Source: Dyella mobilis
GTDB lineage: Bacteria > Pseudomonadota > Gammaproteobacteria > Xanthomonadales > Rhodanobacteraceae
Assembly: GCF_016904945.1 (NCBI RefSeq)
Contig: NZ_JADIKF010000039.1
Span: 868,001 to 932,000 of the forward strand
Length of the DNA: 64,000 nucleotides
Direction: 5' to 3'
Part shown: positions 37,804-48,099 of the stretch, piece by piece
Position numbering within the stretch: position 1 is the first letter of the stretch
Layout of the letters: each line of letters opens with the position of its first letter
The notes under the pieces: generated by a model
Database searches by the model: none
Told to the model about the DNA's origin: nothing
The model's input: the letters and a program-made list of their open reading frames with translations, nothing else
Program-made: the position numbers and the translations under genes

Positions 37804-40398
37804 ATGGCAGAGCTCGCCAAAGAAGTCATCCGCGTCAATATCGAAGACGAAATGCGCCAGAGCTATCTCGATTACGCCATGAGCGTGATCGTGGGACGCG
37901 CCCTCCCGGACGTCCGTGATGGTCTGAAACCCGTGCATCGCCGCGTGCTGTTTGCGATGAACGAGCTGGGCAACGCCTGGAACAAGCCTTACAAGAAATC
38001 CGCCCGCGTCGTCGGTGACGTCATCGGTAAATACCATCCGCATGGTGACGCGTCCGTTTACGATGCCATCGTGCGCATGGCTCAGCCATTTTCGTTGCGC
38101 TACATGCTGGTCGACGGGCAAGGCAACTTCGGTTCGGTCGACGGCGACAACGCTGCGGCAATGCGTTACACCGAAGTGCGCATGGCCAAGCTTACGCACG
38201 AGCTGTTGGCCGATATCGACAAGGAAACCGTCGATTTTGGCCCCAACTACGACGAAAGCGAGCACGAGCCGCTGGTATTGCCCACGCGTGTGCCGAATTT
38301 GCTCGTCAACGGCTCGGCTGGCATCGCGGTGGGCATGGCCACCAACGTGCCGCCGCACAATCTGACGGAAGTCGTCTCGGCAACCATTGCGTTGATCGAC
38401 GAACCGTCGCTCAGCATCGACGACCTCATGCAGCACGTGCCCGGTCCGGATTTTCCGACCGCCGGCATCATCAATGGTGCAGCCGGTATTGTCGAAGCCT
38501 ATCGCACCGGCCGTGGTCGCATTCTGGTGCGTGCACGCACCGAGATTGAAACCGAATCCAACGGCCGCGAGACGATCCTCGTCCACGAGCTGCCGTACCA
38601 GGTGAACAAAGCGCGCCTGATCGAAAAGATCGCCGAACTGGTCAAGGAAAAGCGCCTCGAAGGCATTTCGGAGCTGCGCGACGAATCCGACAAGGACGGC
38701 ATGCGCATCGTCATCGAGATCCGCCGCGACTCGATGGCCGACGTGGTACTGAACAACCTGTTCCAGCAGACGCAGCTGCAGGTCACGTTTGGCATAAACA
38801 TGGTGGCGCTGGTCGACGGCCAGCCGCGCACGCTTAATCTGAAGGAAATCCTCGAGGCGTTCATTCGCCATCGCCGCGAAGTCGTCACGCGCCGCACGAT
38901 TTTCGAGCTGCGCAAGGCCCGTGCCCGTGCGCACATCCTGGAAGGCCTGACGGTTGCGCTCGCCAACATCGACGAGATGATCGAGCTGATCAAGACCTCG
39001 GCCTCGCCGCAGGAAGCACGCGAGCGCATGCTGGCGCGCAAGTGGGAACCGGGCATGGTGGGTGCGATGCTCGCCGCCGCGGGTGCAGAGGCTTCGCGCC
39101 CCGAAGACATGGATCCGCGCGACGGACTCAAGTCCGGGGGGTATCAGCTTTCCGAAACGCAGGCGCAGGAAATCCTCGCCATGCGCCTGCATCGCCTCAC
39201 CGGGCTGGAGCAGGAAAAGCTGTCCGACGAATACCGCGAGATTCTGGAAATCATCCGCGGCTTGATCCAGATCCTGGAAGATCCCGCGCGATTGCTCGCC
39301 GTGATCCGCGAAGAGCTGGAAGCGGTCAAGACCGAGTTCGGCGACAAGCGCCGCACCGAGATCCAGCATTCGCAAGAAGATCTCAACGTACTCGACCTGA
39401 TTGCGCCGGAAGATGTAGTTGTCACGCTATCGCACGCAGGTTACGTGAAGCGCCAGCCTGCGAGCACCTATCGCGCACAACGGCGCGGCGGCAAAGGCCG
39501 GTCGGCATCGGCGCTGAAGGAAGAGGATTTCGTCGAACAGTTGTGGGTGGTCAATACCCACGACACCTTGCTCACGTTTACCAGCACCGGTCGCGTTTAC
39601 TGGCTGAAGGTTTACCAGATGCCGGAGGCGGGCCCGAATGCGCGCGGAAAGCCGATGGTGAACCTGCTGCCGCTGGCGGAAGGCGAAAAGGTTCAGGCTG
39701 TGTTGCCGGTACACGAGTACAGCGAAGATCGTTTCGTCTTCTTCTCGACGGCGCAAGGCACGGTGAAAAAGACGCCGCTGACCGAATTTGCTTATCAATT
39801 GCAGAAGGGCAAGATCGCCATCAATCTGGATGAAGGCGATGCGCTGGTCGGCGTCGAGCTTACCGACGGCAATAGCGACGTACTGTTGTTCGCATCGAAC
39901 GGCAAGGTGGTACGTTTCGACGAAGGCGAAGTGCGTTCCATGGGACGTACCGCCACCGGTGTGCGCGGCATGAAGCTCGCCGACGGTGCGAACGTGGTGT
40001 CGCTGATCGTGGCATCCGAGGGCGATGTTCTGACTGCTACCGAACGCGGTTACGGCAAGCGCACGCAGCTCGAGGAATTCCCCAAGAAGGGGCGTGGTAC
40101 GCAGGGTGTGATCGGTATTCAGTGCTCGGAGCGCAATGGCGCGCTGGTCGCGGCGGTGCAGGTCACCGATGCACACGAATTGATGCTGATTTCCAATCAG
40201 GGAACCCTGGTGCGCACCCGCGTCACCGAGATTTCCCAGCTGGGCCGCAATACCCAGGGCGTGACCCTGATCCGCCTGCCTGCCGAAGAAGCGCTCGTCA
40301 GCGTGGTGCGTCTGGACGCCGACGAAAGCAACGGCGAAGAGACGGAAGCCGGCGACGAGCCTGCCCCGGAGCAGGGCGACGCAAACGAAGCATCGTGA
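37804..40398 (+). CDS. gyrA: DNA gyrase subunit A
   Basis: Breaks and rejoins DNA in the gyrase heterotetramer that introduces negative supercoils. The 864-residue protein has the active-site Tyr122 (AAMRYTEVR), a tower and coiled coil, and a C-terminal beta-pinwheel with the gyrase-specific QRRGGKG box. An acidic tail ends the chain. ATG 37804 is preferred over TTG 37801. The quinolone-resistance region reads HGDASVYD: Ala83 and Asp87 in E. coli numbering, where E. coli has Ser83. ParC is excluded by the GyrA box and the length. Confidence 0.97.
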   Translation: MAELAKEVIRVNIEDEMRQSYLDYAMSVIVGRALPDVRDGLKPVHRRVLFAMNELGNAWNKPYKKSARVVGDVIGKYHPHGDASVYDAIVRMAQPFSLRYMLVDGQGNFGSVDGDNAAAMRYTEVRMAKLTHELLADIDKETVDFGPNYDESEHEPLVLPTRVPNLLVNGSAGIAVGMATNVPPHNLTEVVSATIALIDEPSLSIDDLMQHVPGPDFPTAGIINGAAGIVEAYRTGRGRILVRARTEIETESNGRETILVHELPYQVNKARLIEKIAELVKEKRLEGISELRDESDKDGMRIVIEIRRDSMADVVLNNLFQQTQLQVTFGINMVALVDGQPRTLNLKEILEAFIRHRREVVTRRTIFELRKARARAHILEGLTVALANIDEMIELIKTSASPQEARERMLARKWEPGMVGAMLAAAGAEASRPEDMDPRDGLKSGGYQLSETQAQEILAMRLHRLTGLEQEKLSDEYREILEIIRGLIQILEDPARLLAVIREELEAVKTEFGDKRRTEIQHSQEDLNVLDLIAPEDVVVTLSHAGYVKRQPASTYRAQRRGGKGRSASALKEEDFVEQLWVVNTHDTLLTFTSTGRVYWLKVYQMPEAGPNARGKPMVNLLPLAEGEKVQAVLPVHEYSEDRFVFFSTAQGTVKKTPLTEFAYQLQKGKIAINLDEGDALVGVELTDGNSDVLLFASNGKVVRFDEGEVRSMGRTATGVRGMKLADGANVVSLIVASEGDVLTATERGYGKRTQLEEFPKKGRGTQGVIGIQCSERNGALVAAVQVTDAHELMLISNQGTLVRTRVTEISQLGRNTQGVTLIRLPAEEALVSVVRLDADESNGEETEAGDEPAPEQGDANEAS

Positions 40399-40404
40399 TG
40401 ACGC

Positions 40405-40438
40405 ACGTGAGCTTCCCTCTTGAGAGGGAAGCTCACGT
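40405..40438. terminator. Perfect 15-bp hairpin between gyrA and a convergent gene
   Basis: ACGTGAGCTTCCCTC/GAGGGAAGCTCACGT with a TTGA loop, lying between the gyrA stop and the end of the minus-strand gene. It has no T-run on either strand, so it may block exonucleases or act as a factor-assisted, two-way terminator. Confidence 0.5.
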
Positions 40439-40446
40439 CGGCAACA

Positions 40447-40731
40447 TCAACGGTAGGTCACGCTGATCAATTGGGCGTTCTTCGGAGCGTACGTTGCAAA
40501 ATAATCGAGCACGTCGCTCGACAATTTTCGCTGGGCATCACGGAGCGCGTAGGCTTGGCTGGTTTGTGCCAACTCGGCATGGTTGTGTGGTGTTGCCGGC
40601 GAAGACGCTGAGGCCATCTGAACGATGCCCCCTCTGAACGTGATGATCCCGCCGGATGTCGTGCTCGCCTGCACATCGGCCATACACAAAAGGCACAGGG
40701 TTGCTGTGGCCAATACGTTGCGAATTTTCAC
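40447..40731 (-). CDS. Small exported hypothetical protein
   Basis: I do not recognise this 94-residue protein with certainty. The GTG start at 40731 is chosen because AAGGGG lies about seven bases upstream and the product then begins MKIRNVLATATLCLLCMADVQAS, a clean signal peptide cut after ADVQA. An ATG further upstream (40755) would bury the signal. The mature part starts with GGIITFRGGIV, which resembles the first strand of chaperone-usher fimbrial subunits, but the chain is far too short for a whole subunit and lacks its cysteines. It converges on gyrA across the 15-bp hairpin. Confidence 0.55.
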   Translation of the reverse strand: MKIRNVLATATLCLLCMADVQASTTSGGIITFRGGIVQMASASSPATPHNHAELAQTSQAYALRDAQRKLSSDVLDYFATYAPKNAQLISVTYR

Positions 40732-40905
40732 ACCGGATCCCCTTGAATCCGGCATGGCCTTGGCGCCCTTTCGGAAATGTCGGCGGGGCGTTGCCAACAC
40801 GTGCGCAATACAAAGCAGGCGCGGATCGCTATAAGTTGCCCGCTGCTACTTTGTAGGAAAATGACTGCAGACAAATGTGATATTCATCTCGTCATTTTGT
40901 AGGGT

Positions 40906-41394
40906 CTAGCTCAGCAGTTGCTGCAGAACCGCTTCCGCACCGCTCACTCGTAACTCTCCGGGACTCTCGACGCCAATCCATTTGACGATACCGTTTTCGG
41001 CATGCAGTGCGAACCGGCGTGAGCGGATGCCCATGCCGTAAGCGCTACCGTCCATCTCCAAGCCCAGAGCCTTGGTCAGTGATGCATTACCGTCTGCGAG
41101 CAGCTTCAGGCCTTCCGGCACGTGTTGCGACGCGCCCCAGGCTTTCATGACAAATGCATCGTTGACTGACATGCCATAGACATCCATGCCGCGCGCCTTG
41201 AATGTCTGGTAGTGCTTCACGTAGCCGGGTAGATGGCGTTCCGAGCAGGTGGGCGTAAAAGCGCCGGGAACGCCGAACAACACGACGTTCCTGCCCGCGA
41301 AAAGCTCGCTGGACGGAATACGCTTGATCTCGGCTGCGCCGTCGACCACGGCAATTTCGACATCGGGCAGGGATTGGCCAATCTGGATGGGCAT
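40906..41394 (-). CDS. Peroxiredoxin, Prx5-like (AhpC/TSA family)
   Basis: Thiol peroxidase expected to reduce H2O2 and alkyl hydroperoxides in the cytosol using glutathione or thioredoxin. The 162-residue chain has the peroxidatic Cys50 in PGAFTPTCSERHLPGY, the Prx5 signature, and the usual helix VNDAFVMKAWG. No second cysteine sits in the C-terminal half, so it would be a 1-Cys type. ATG 41394 gives the normal MPIQIGQSLPDV start; a GTG at 41406 is also open. It is divergent from hsp20, so both may be stress-linked. Confidence 0.9.
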   Translation of the reverse strand: MPIQIGQSLPDVEIAVVDGAAEIKRIPSSELFAGRNVVLFGVPGAFTPTCSERHLPGYVKHYQTFKARGMDVYGMSVNDAFVMKAWGASQHVPEGLKLLADGNASLTKALGLEMDGSAYGMGIRSRRFALHAENGIVKWIGVESPGELRVSGAEAVLQQLLS

Positions 41395-41457
41395 GAGGGA
41401 ACTCACTGAAGTGAAGGCAACGGCCGCATGCTACTGCCGTGCGGGGCGGCTTGTCGC

Positions 41458-41485
41458 CTTGAAATGAAGCACTTCGGAACTATCT
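41458..41485 (+). promoter_or_regulatory. Sigma-32-like heat-shock promoter of hsp20
   Basis: CTTGAAA (41458-41464) is a perfect heat-shock -35. After a 13-bp spacer, AACTATCT (41478-41485) is a degenerate match to CCCCATNT. It lies about 48 bp before the hsp20 ATG. Confidence 0.5.
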
Positions 41486-41532
41486 AGCTCTCAAGCGGTG
41501 GTCGCACCGCACCTATTTCGAGGTAGACAGCT

Positions 41533-41982
41533 ATGAATCCGAGCCGCAGTGCCGTTTGGGGCGCCAACGCTTTTCCGTCGGATGTCCGTCACGTATTCGA
41601 TCGCTTGTTTCAGCACGACGAGAGCGATGCATCCAATGTGCCGACCGGCCAGTGGGCTCCGCGTGTGGACATCAAGGAAGAAGAACGGCGTTTTGTGATC
41701 TTCGTGGACGTGCCCGGGGTCGACCCGTCTTCGATCGAGGTGAGCATGGACAAGGGCGTGCTCTCCATCAAGGGCGAGCGTGCCGTCGAGAAGAGCGAGC
41801 AAAACAGCCGCTTTACACGAGTGGAGCGTGCGCACGGTCGTTTCCACCGCCGCTTTACCTTGCCCGACAGCGCCGATGCCGAGAATGTCAGCGCCACCGG
41901 CAAACACGGTGTGCTGGAGATCGCGATTCCCAAGAGGGCGCAGGTCGCGCCGCGGCGCATCACCATTCATACCGCGCAGTAA
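41533..41982 (+). CDS. Small heat-shock protein Hsp20
   Basis: ATP-independent chaperone that binds unfolding proteins in large oligomers. The 149-residue protein has an N-terminal arm with SDVRHVFDRLF. The alpha-crystallin domain runs from about residue 40 (WAPRVDIKEEERRFVI) to 136, including the GVLEIAIPK motif and an IXI-like ITI near the C-terminus (RRITIHTAQ). ATG 41533 follows a GAGGTAG site and a heat-shock-like promoter. The DnaJ-type cbpA is next, so the pair looks like a protein-quality unit. Confidence 0.93.
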   Translation: MNPSRSAVWGANAFPSDVRHVFDRLFQHDESDASNVPTGQWAPRVDIKEEERRFVIFVDVPGVDPSSIEVSMDKGVLSIKGERAVEKSEQNSRFTRVERAHGRFHRRFTLPDSADAENVSATGKHGVLEIAIPKRAQVAPRRITIHTAQ

Positions 41983-42008
41983 CGTCAGCTATCGCTTGAT
42001 GTTGCATC

Positions 42009-42046
42009 GGCAGCCCGCCACGGACGATGATCCGTGGCGGGCTGCC
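42009..42046 (+). terminator. 16-bp hairpin between hsp20 and cbpA
   Basis: GGCAGCCCGCCACGGA pairs with TCCGTGGCGGGCTGCC around a CGATGA loop. There is no clear T-run, so the role as hsp20 terminator or mRNA stabiliser is inferred from position. Confidence 0.5.
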
Positions 42047-42078
42047 TGTGTTGTGCAGATCAATGCTGGGGAGTGGCA

Positions 42079-42978
42079 GTGGAATTCAAAGATTATTACG
42101 ACATCCTGGGTGTGAAGCCCGATGCCAGCGAGGCCGATATCAAGGCGGCTTATCGCAAGCTGGCGCGTAAATATCATCCGGACAAGAACAAGGACGCTGG
42201 CGCCGAAGAGAAGTTCAAGGCGATCAACGAGGCCAACGAAGTGTTGCGCGATGCCGAAAAGCGCCGTGCTTACGATCAGTTGCGTGCGGGCGGCTATCGG
42301 TCAGGCGAGCAGTTCCGCCCGCCGCCGAACTGGCAAGGCCAGGGCTTTGATTTCGGTGAGGCCGGGGAAGGCGATTTCAGCGATTTCTTCGAAAGCCTTT
42401 TTGGCCGGGCTGCAGGCGGAGCCCGTCAGGGAACGCCGAAGGCCCGCCGGGGCCGCGATGTGCAGGCTCACGTGCAGATCGACCTGCAGACCGCTTTCGA
42501 TGGTGGCCGCACCCGCCTCAGTCTCGACGACGGCAGCGGCAGCGAGCGGGTGCTCGAGGTGAAGATTCCTGCGGGCATCCTGCCCGGCAAGGTGATCCGG
42601 TTGAGCGGCCAGGGCCAGCCCGGCATGGGAGGCGGCCCGAACGGCGATCTGCTGCTGGAAGTGGGCATACGCGAGGATGCACGCTTCAAGCTGGATGGAC
42701 ACAACGTGCTTTGCTCGCTGCCGATCAGCCCCTGGGAGGCTGCCCTGGGGGCGACCGTGCCGGTACCTACGCTGGCCGGCGCAGTCGACCTGCGTATTCC
42801 GGCGGCTACCCAGTCGGGCCGCAAACTGCGCCTGAAGGGGCGTGGCATGCCGGGGCACGTGCCTGGCGATCAACTGGTGGAAATATCGATCCGCGTCCCG
42901 GCGGTCGAGAGTGAGGCGCAACGTGAAGCCTATGAAGCATTGCGCGCGCAATTTGCGCACTACGATCCGCGTCACTGA
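42079..42978 (+). CDS. cbpA: DnaJ-type co-chaperone, CbpA-like
   Basis: J-domain protein that stimulates DnaK; CbpA also binds curved DNA in E. coli. The 299 residues have the J domain at 4-70 with the HPD triad at 33-35 ([16 protein letters not shown]). A Gly/Phe-rich linker and two beta-sandwich substrate domains follow. There is no zinc finger, which separates it from DnaJ itself. GTG 42079 is preferred over GTG 42073 because GGAG (42069-42072) is then six bases away and the start [12 protein letters not shown] is typical. No cbpM follows. Confidence 0.92.
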   Translation: MEFKDYYDILGVKPDASEADIKAAYRKLARKYHPDKNKDAGAEEKFKAINEANEVLRDAEKRRAYDQLRAGGYRSGEQFRPPPNWQGQGFDFGEAGEGDFSDFFESLFGRAAGGARQGTPKARRGRDVQAHVQIDLQTAFDGGRTRLSLDDGSGSERVLEVKIPAGILPGKVIRLSGQGQPGMGGGPNGDLLLEVGIREDARFKLDGHNVLCSLPISPWEAALGATVPVPTLAGAVDLRIPAATQSGRKLRLKGRGMPGHVPGDQLVEISIRVPAVESEAQREAYEALRAQFAHYDPRH

Positions 42979-43004
42979 GGGGCTGCCCTCGCGGGTAGGA
43001 AACA

Positions 43005-43028
43005 AAACGGCGCCGTAAGGCGCCGTTT
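43005..43028. terminator. Bidirectional terminator between cbpA and the PilH-type gene
   Basis: AAACGGCGCC/GGCGCCGTTT, a 10-bp perfect stem with a GTAA loop, A-rich before and T-rich after. It suits both the rightward cbpA and the leftward receiver gene. Confidence 0.75.
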
Positions 43029-43054
43029 GCGTTTATCGGGTTTGGCTGGACTCT

Positions 43055-43420
43055 TCAGGCCGGCAGCAGTTCCTTCAGCACCGCGACCAGTTCTTCTTCC
43101 TTGATCGGCTTGGTCACGTAGGCTTTTGCGCCCTGGCGCATGCCCCAGACTTTGTCGGTTTCCTGGTCCTTGGTGGTCACCAGCACGATCGGAATGTGCG
43201 CGGTTTCCGGATCCTTGCTGATGGTGCGCGTGGCTTGGAAGCCATTGAGATTGGGCATCACCACGTCCATCAGGATCAGGGCAGGCTTTTCCTGCTTGGC
43301 TACCGCGACACCTGCTGCGCCGTCTTCGGCGGTCAGCGTCTCATGGCCGAGTTTCTCGACGATGCGCTTGATACCGAGGAGCTGCGACGGCGAGTCGTCG
43401 ACGATTAGGATGCGTGCCAT
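43055..43420 (-). CDS. pilH: Response regulator, PilH-like (receiver only)
   Basis: A stand-alone CheY-like receiver; PilH is a phosphate sink in the chemosensory system that controls type IV pilus twitching. The 121 residues have the acidic pocket (Asp8, Asp9), the phospho-acceptor Asp52 (LMDVVMP), Thr82/83 and Lys104. Alignment by eye with Pseudomonas PilH is close (MARILIVDDSPS, TTKDQETDKVWGMRQGAKAY). ATG 43420 is chosen for that N-terminus, with AGGGGA upstream. No pilG, pilI, pilJ or kinase gene is adjacent, so PilH is assigned from sequence only; another CheY-like role is possible. Confidence 0.75.
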   Translation of the reverse strand: MARILIVDDSPSQLLGIKRIVEKLGHETLTAEDGAAGVAVAKQEKPALILMDVVMPNLNGFQATRTISKDPETAHIPIVLVTTKDQETDKVWGMRQGAKAYVTKPIKEEELVAVLKELLPA

Positions 43421-43498
43421 AAGGTGGGGATCCCCTGTTGTTTCGTTAATTCTAAGTCGCCGTGACGGCGCTTCCAAGTTTAAACGCGGTCGCAGGCG

Positions 43499-44503
43499 TC
43501 AAACGGTGCCGACGCGCACAATGGTACGGCCAAACGACTCGCCTGCCAGCATACGCTCGAACACTTCTGGCAACTGCTCCAGCGTGACCTCCCGGGTGGC
43601 GATCCGGTCGAGATGGAGCGGCTTCCAGTCGCTGGCTAGATGTTGCCACACCTCATCGCGCTGGTCGCGGGGTGTGCCGGCGGAAGCGATGCCGAGCAGG
43701 CTGGCGCCGCGGATGATGAACGGCATGACGGTCCCGTCGAAGGCGATGCCGCCGGCATTGCCGCAGATGGCGACGTTGCCGTAGGGCACGATGAGCGGAA
43801 GCAGCCCGGCCAGCATCGCGCCGCCGACGTTGTCCAGCGCGCCGCCGAAGCGGGCCGAATCCATGGGTTTGCCGCTGAATGCAAGCTGGTGGCGGTCGAT
43901 GCATTCGGTGGCGCCGAGGCTGCGCAGGAAATCGAATTGCGCAGCCTTGCCGCTGATGGCGTGTACCTCGTAGCCGGCCCGGCTGAAGACATCAATCGCA
44001 AGCATGCCCACGCCGCCGCTGGCGCCGGTGACGGCGATCGGGCCCTGCGCCGGTGTCTGGTGGTTGTCTTGCATGCGCAGCAGGCCCAGTGCGGCCGTAA
44101 AGCCGGCGGTACCAAGGATCATGCTTTCGCGCAGAGTCAGGCCCTGGGGCAGGGGGATGGTCCAGGCCGCCGGCAGGCAGATGTACTGCCCGTAGCCGCC
44201 GTCGCGCGTTTCGGACAGACCGCTGCCGGTGCACAGGACGGCGTCGCCTTCCTTGATGTGCGGGACGCTGGAGGCGGTCACCACCCCCGCCGCATCAATG
44301 CCGCCGTTGAGCGGGTATTGGCGAAGAATTTTGCCCTTGCCGGTGCCGGCCAAGGCGTCTTTGTAATTCACCGACGAGTAGGCGACCTTGACCTGCACTT
44401 CGCCTGCGCTGAGCTCTGCGGTGTTCATCGTCGCGATGCCGCCACGGTAGCCGGCAGTATCGTTGTGGATGCGAAAGGCGCGGAAATCGGTATTTGTGCT
44501 CAT
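43499..44503 (-). CDS. acuI: Acrylyl-CoA reductase (NADPH), AcuI/YhdH family
   Basis: MDR-superfamily quinone-reductase-like enzyme without zinc; AcuI reduces toxic acrylyl-CoA to propionyl-CoA. The 334-residue chain begins FRAFRIHND and has YSSVNYKDALAGTGKG, GIDAAGVV, and the Rossmann motif VTGASGGVGMLAIDV. The LPEVFERMLAGESFGRTIVRV end is typical. ATG 44503 gives the standard length. It lies 14 bp downstream of the LOG-family gene on the same strand, so the two form an operon. Confidence 0.85.
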   Translation of the reverse strand: MSTNTDFRAFRIHNDTAGYRGGIATMNTAELSAGEVQVKVAYSSVNYKDALAGTGKGKILRQYPLNGGIDAAGVVTASSVPHIKEGDAVLCTGSGLSETRDGGYGQYICLPAAWTIPLPQGLTLRESMILGTAGFTAALGLLRMQDNHQTPAQGPIAVTGASGGVGMLAIDVFSRAGYEVHAISGKAAQFDFLRSLGATECIDRHQLAFSGKPMDSARFGGALDNVGGAMLAGLLPLIVPYGNVAICGNAGGIAFDGTVMPFIIRGASLLGIASAGTPRDQRDEVWQHLASDWKPLHLDRIATREVTLEQLPEVFERMLAGESFGRTIVRVGTV

Positions 44504-44517
44504 GATGGCGTTCTCGA

Positions 44518-45114
44518 TCAGGCTTTGACGCTGTGGTTGTCGATCCATTTGGGCAGGTGATCGCCTTGATAATGCGACATCCATTCGAAAAGCTGCGTCA
44601 CGTCGTCACCGAACCAGATGCCTTGGCGATTCTCGGTACGCACGAAAGACTCCGAAACCATGTGATCCATCATGTCGCGCAACGCGGTGTAATAGTTGCG
44701 CACATTGAAGAAAGCGCACGGGTATCGATGCAATCCCAATTGCGCCCAGGTGAGCATCTCGAACATCTCGTCCATGGTGCCGAAGCCGCCGGGGAGGGCG
44801 ACGAAGGCGTCCGACAGTTCGTACATGCGGGTCTTGCGCTGGTGCATGGTCTCGACCACGTGCATCTCGGTCAGGCCCGGATGCGCCACTTCGCGTTCCA
44901 CCAGTTGGCGAGGGATGACGCCGATGGCTTTGCCGCCGGCCGCCAGTACCGCGTCGGCCACCGTACCCATCAGGCCGACTTTGCCGCCGCCGTAGACCAA
45001 GGTGATGCCGCGACGGACCATTTCCGTTCCGAACGCACGAGCGGTTTCCACATAGTCGGGGTGATTGCCGGAACTGGAGCCGCAATAAACGCAAAGGGCG
45101 GTTGGAAGAGGCAT
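44518..45114 (-). CDS. LOG-family protein (cytokinin riboside 5'-monophosphate phosphoribohydrolase-like)
   Basis: Nucleotide-cleaving Rossmann protein that removes ribose-5-phosphate from AMP or N6-substituted AMP. In bacteria the usual role is unclear and may be nucleotide turnover. The 198-residue protein carries the family signature PGGFGTMDEMFE and the LVYGGGKVGLMG loop. ATG 45114 gives MPLPTALCVYCGSSSG, the normal start; the frame is open upstream through the lpdA terminator. It is followed by acuI after 14 bp. Confidence 0.9.
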   Translation of the reverse strand: MPLPTALCVYCGSSSGNHPDYVETARAFGTEMVRRGITLVYGGGKVGLMGTVADAVLAAGGKAIGVIPRQLVEREVAHPGLTEMHVVETMHQRKTRMYELSDAFVALPGGFGTMDEMFEMLTWAQLGLHRYPCAFFNVRNYYTALRDMMDHMVSESFVRTENRQGIWFGDDVTQLFEWMSHYQGDHLPKWIDNHSVKA

Positions 45115-45176
45115 GGTGAAGACGACTCCGTCAGGTGAACACGCACGATATCGATTCGTCGTTTTCGGCCAGACCG

Positions 45177-45212
45177 AAAACAAAGGCCCGCTCATGTCGC
45201 CACGAGCGGGCC
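45177..45212 (-). terminator. Intrinsic terminator of the sucA-sucB-lpdA operon
   Basis: On the minus strand, GGCCCGCTC and GAGCGGGCC form a 9-bp stem around ten bases, followed by TTTGTTTT. It lies 64 bp after the lpdA stop. Confidence 0.8.
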
Positions 45213-45275
45213 ATCGATGCTGTATCCCGGAGCCCCACGCGTTCGCGCGTTGTCCCGGGAGGGGTCATCCTGACC

Positions 45276-46810
<1,535 letters not shown>

Positions 46811-46818
46811 AGATCGCA

Positions 46819-48018
46819 TTACATGCCCAGCAGCATGCGCTGCGGATTCTCGAGCTGGTTCTTGATGTCCACCAGGAACAGCACCGCGTCCTTGCCGTCG
46901 ATGATGCGGTGGTCGTAGCTCAGCGCCAGGTACATCATCGGCGCGGCGATCACCTGGCCGTTCTCGACGATCGCACGTTCCTTGATGGTGTGCATGCCGA
47001 GAATCGCGCTCTGCGGCGGGTTGACGATCGGCGTCGACAGCAGCGAACCGAAGGTGCCGCCATTGGTGATGGTGAAGGTGCCGCCCTGCAGGTCATCCAG
47101 CCCGAGCTTGCCGTCGCGCGCCTTCTTGGCGTAGTTGACGATGCCCTTTTCGACATCGGCGAAGCTCATGTTCTGCGCATCGCGCAGCACCGGCGTGACC
47201 AGGCCCTTGTCGGTGGACACGGCGATGGAGATGTCCTGGTAGCCGTGATAGATGATGTCGTTGCCGTCGACCGAGGCGTTGATGACCGGATGGCGCTTCA
47301 GCGCTTCGGTGGCGGCCTTCACGAAGAAGCTCATGAAGCCGAGCTTCACCCCGTTGGCCTTTTCGAACTGCTCGCCCAGCGTCTTGCGCATCTTGCTGAC
47401 TTCGGCAAGGTTCACTTCGTTGAACGAGGTGAGCATGGCGATCGAGTTCTTCGACTGCATCAGGCGCTCGGCAATGCGGGCGCGGATGCGGGTCATCGGC
47501 ACGCGTTCTTCCGGACGCGAACCCGGCGTCGGTGCCACGGCAGCGGGAGCTGCGGCAGGAGCGCCGCCCTTGCCGTAGTTGACCAGGTCTTCCTTGGTCA
47601 CGCGGCCATCGCGGCCGGTGCCGGCGACCTTGGACGCATCGATGTTTTGCTCGGTAGCGACGCGCAGGCCGGCCGGGGAAAGATCCGCGGAGCCCGCGGC
47701 AGCCTTCGGCGCGGTTGCAGCGGCCGGAGCGGCGGCGGGTGCCGGTGCAGCAGCGACCGGAGCCGATGCGGCAGCCACAGCGCCTTCCTCGATGACCGCG
47801 ATCACCTGCTGGCTGTTGACGGTGTCGCCGCTTTGGAACTTGATTTCCTTCAGCACGCCGTCGACCGGTGACGGCACTTCCAGCACGACCTTGTCGGTTT
47901 CCAGATCGACCAGGTTTTCGTCACGCTTGACCGCTTCACCGGCCTTCTTGTGCCAGGTGGCGATGGTGGCGTCGGAGACGGACTCGGGCAGAACGGGGAC
48001 TTTGACTTCGGTGGACAT
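46819..48018 (-). CDS. sucB: Dihydrolipoyllysine-residue succinyltransferase (E2 of 2-oxoglutarate dehydrogenase)
   Basis: Core enzyme that transfers succinyl from lipoate to CoA in the TCA cycle. The 399 residues comprise a lipoyl domain with Lys43 ([11 protein letters not shown]), an Ala/Pro linker, and a peripheral-subunit-binding domain (about 109-145). A catalytic domain ends in [11 protein letters not shown] with His370 and Asp374. A single lipoyl domain and the position after sucA distinguish it from pyruvate dehydrogenase E2. Start ATG at 48018. Confidence 0.96.
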   Translation of the reverse strand: MSTEVKVPVLPESVSDATIATWHKKAGEAVKRDENLVDLETDKVVLEVPSPVDGVLKEIKFQSGDTVNSQQVIAVIEEGAVAAASAPVAAAPAPAAAPAAATAPKAAAGSADLSPAGLRVATEQNIDASKVAGTGRDGRVTKEDLVNYGKGGAPAAAPAAVAPTPGSRPEERVPMTRIRARIAERLMQSKNSIAMLTSFNEVNLAEVSKMRKTLGEQFEKANGVKLGFMSFFVKAATEALKRHPVINASVDGNDIIYHGYQDISIAVSTDKGLVTPVLRDAQNMSFADVEKGIVNYAKKARDGKLGLDDLQGGTFTITNGGTFGSLLSTPIVNPPQSAILGMHTIKERAIVENGQVIAAPMMYLALSYDHRIIDGKDAVLFLVDIKNQLENPQRMLLGM

Positions 48019-48099
48019 AGATGAATCCTTAGGTTTTAGCGCTCGTCCATGAACGCGTAGATCAAAAAGCGGTCATCCCGGCCGCACTCCTAAACACGT

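Noticed and set aside
40858..40898. AAAATGAC/GTCATTTT inverted repeat with a 25-base spacer
   Set aside because: The loop is too long and the arms too short for a convincing terminator or operator; kept only as a note under the small exported protein.
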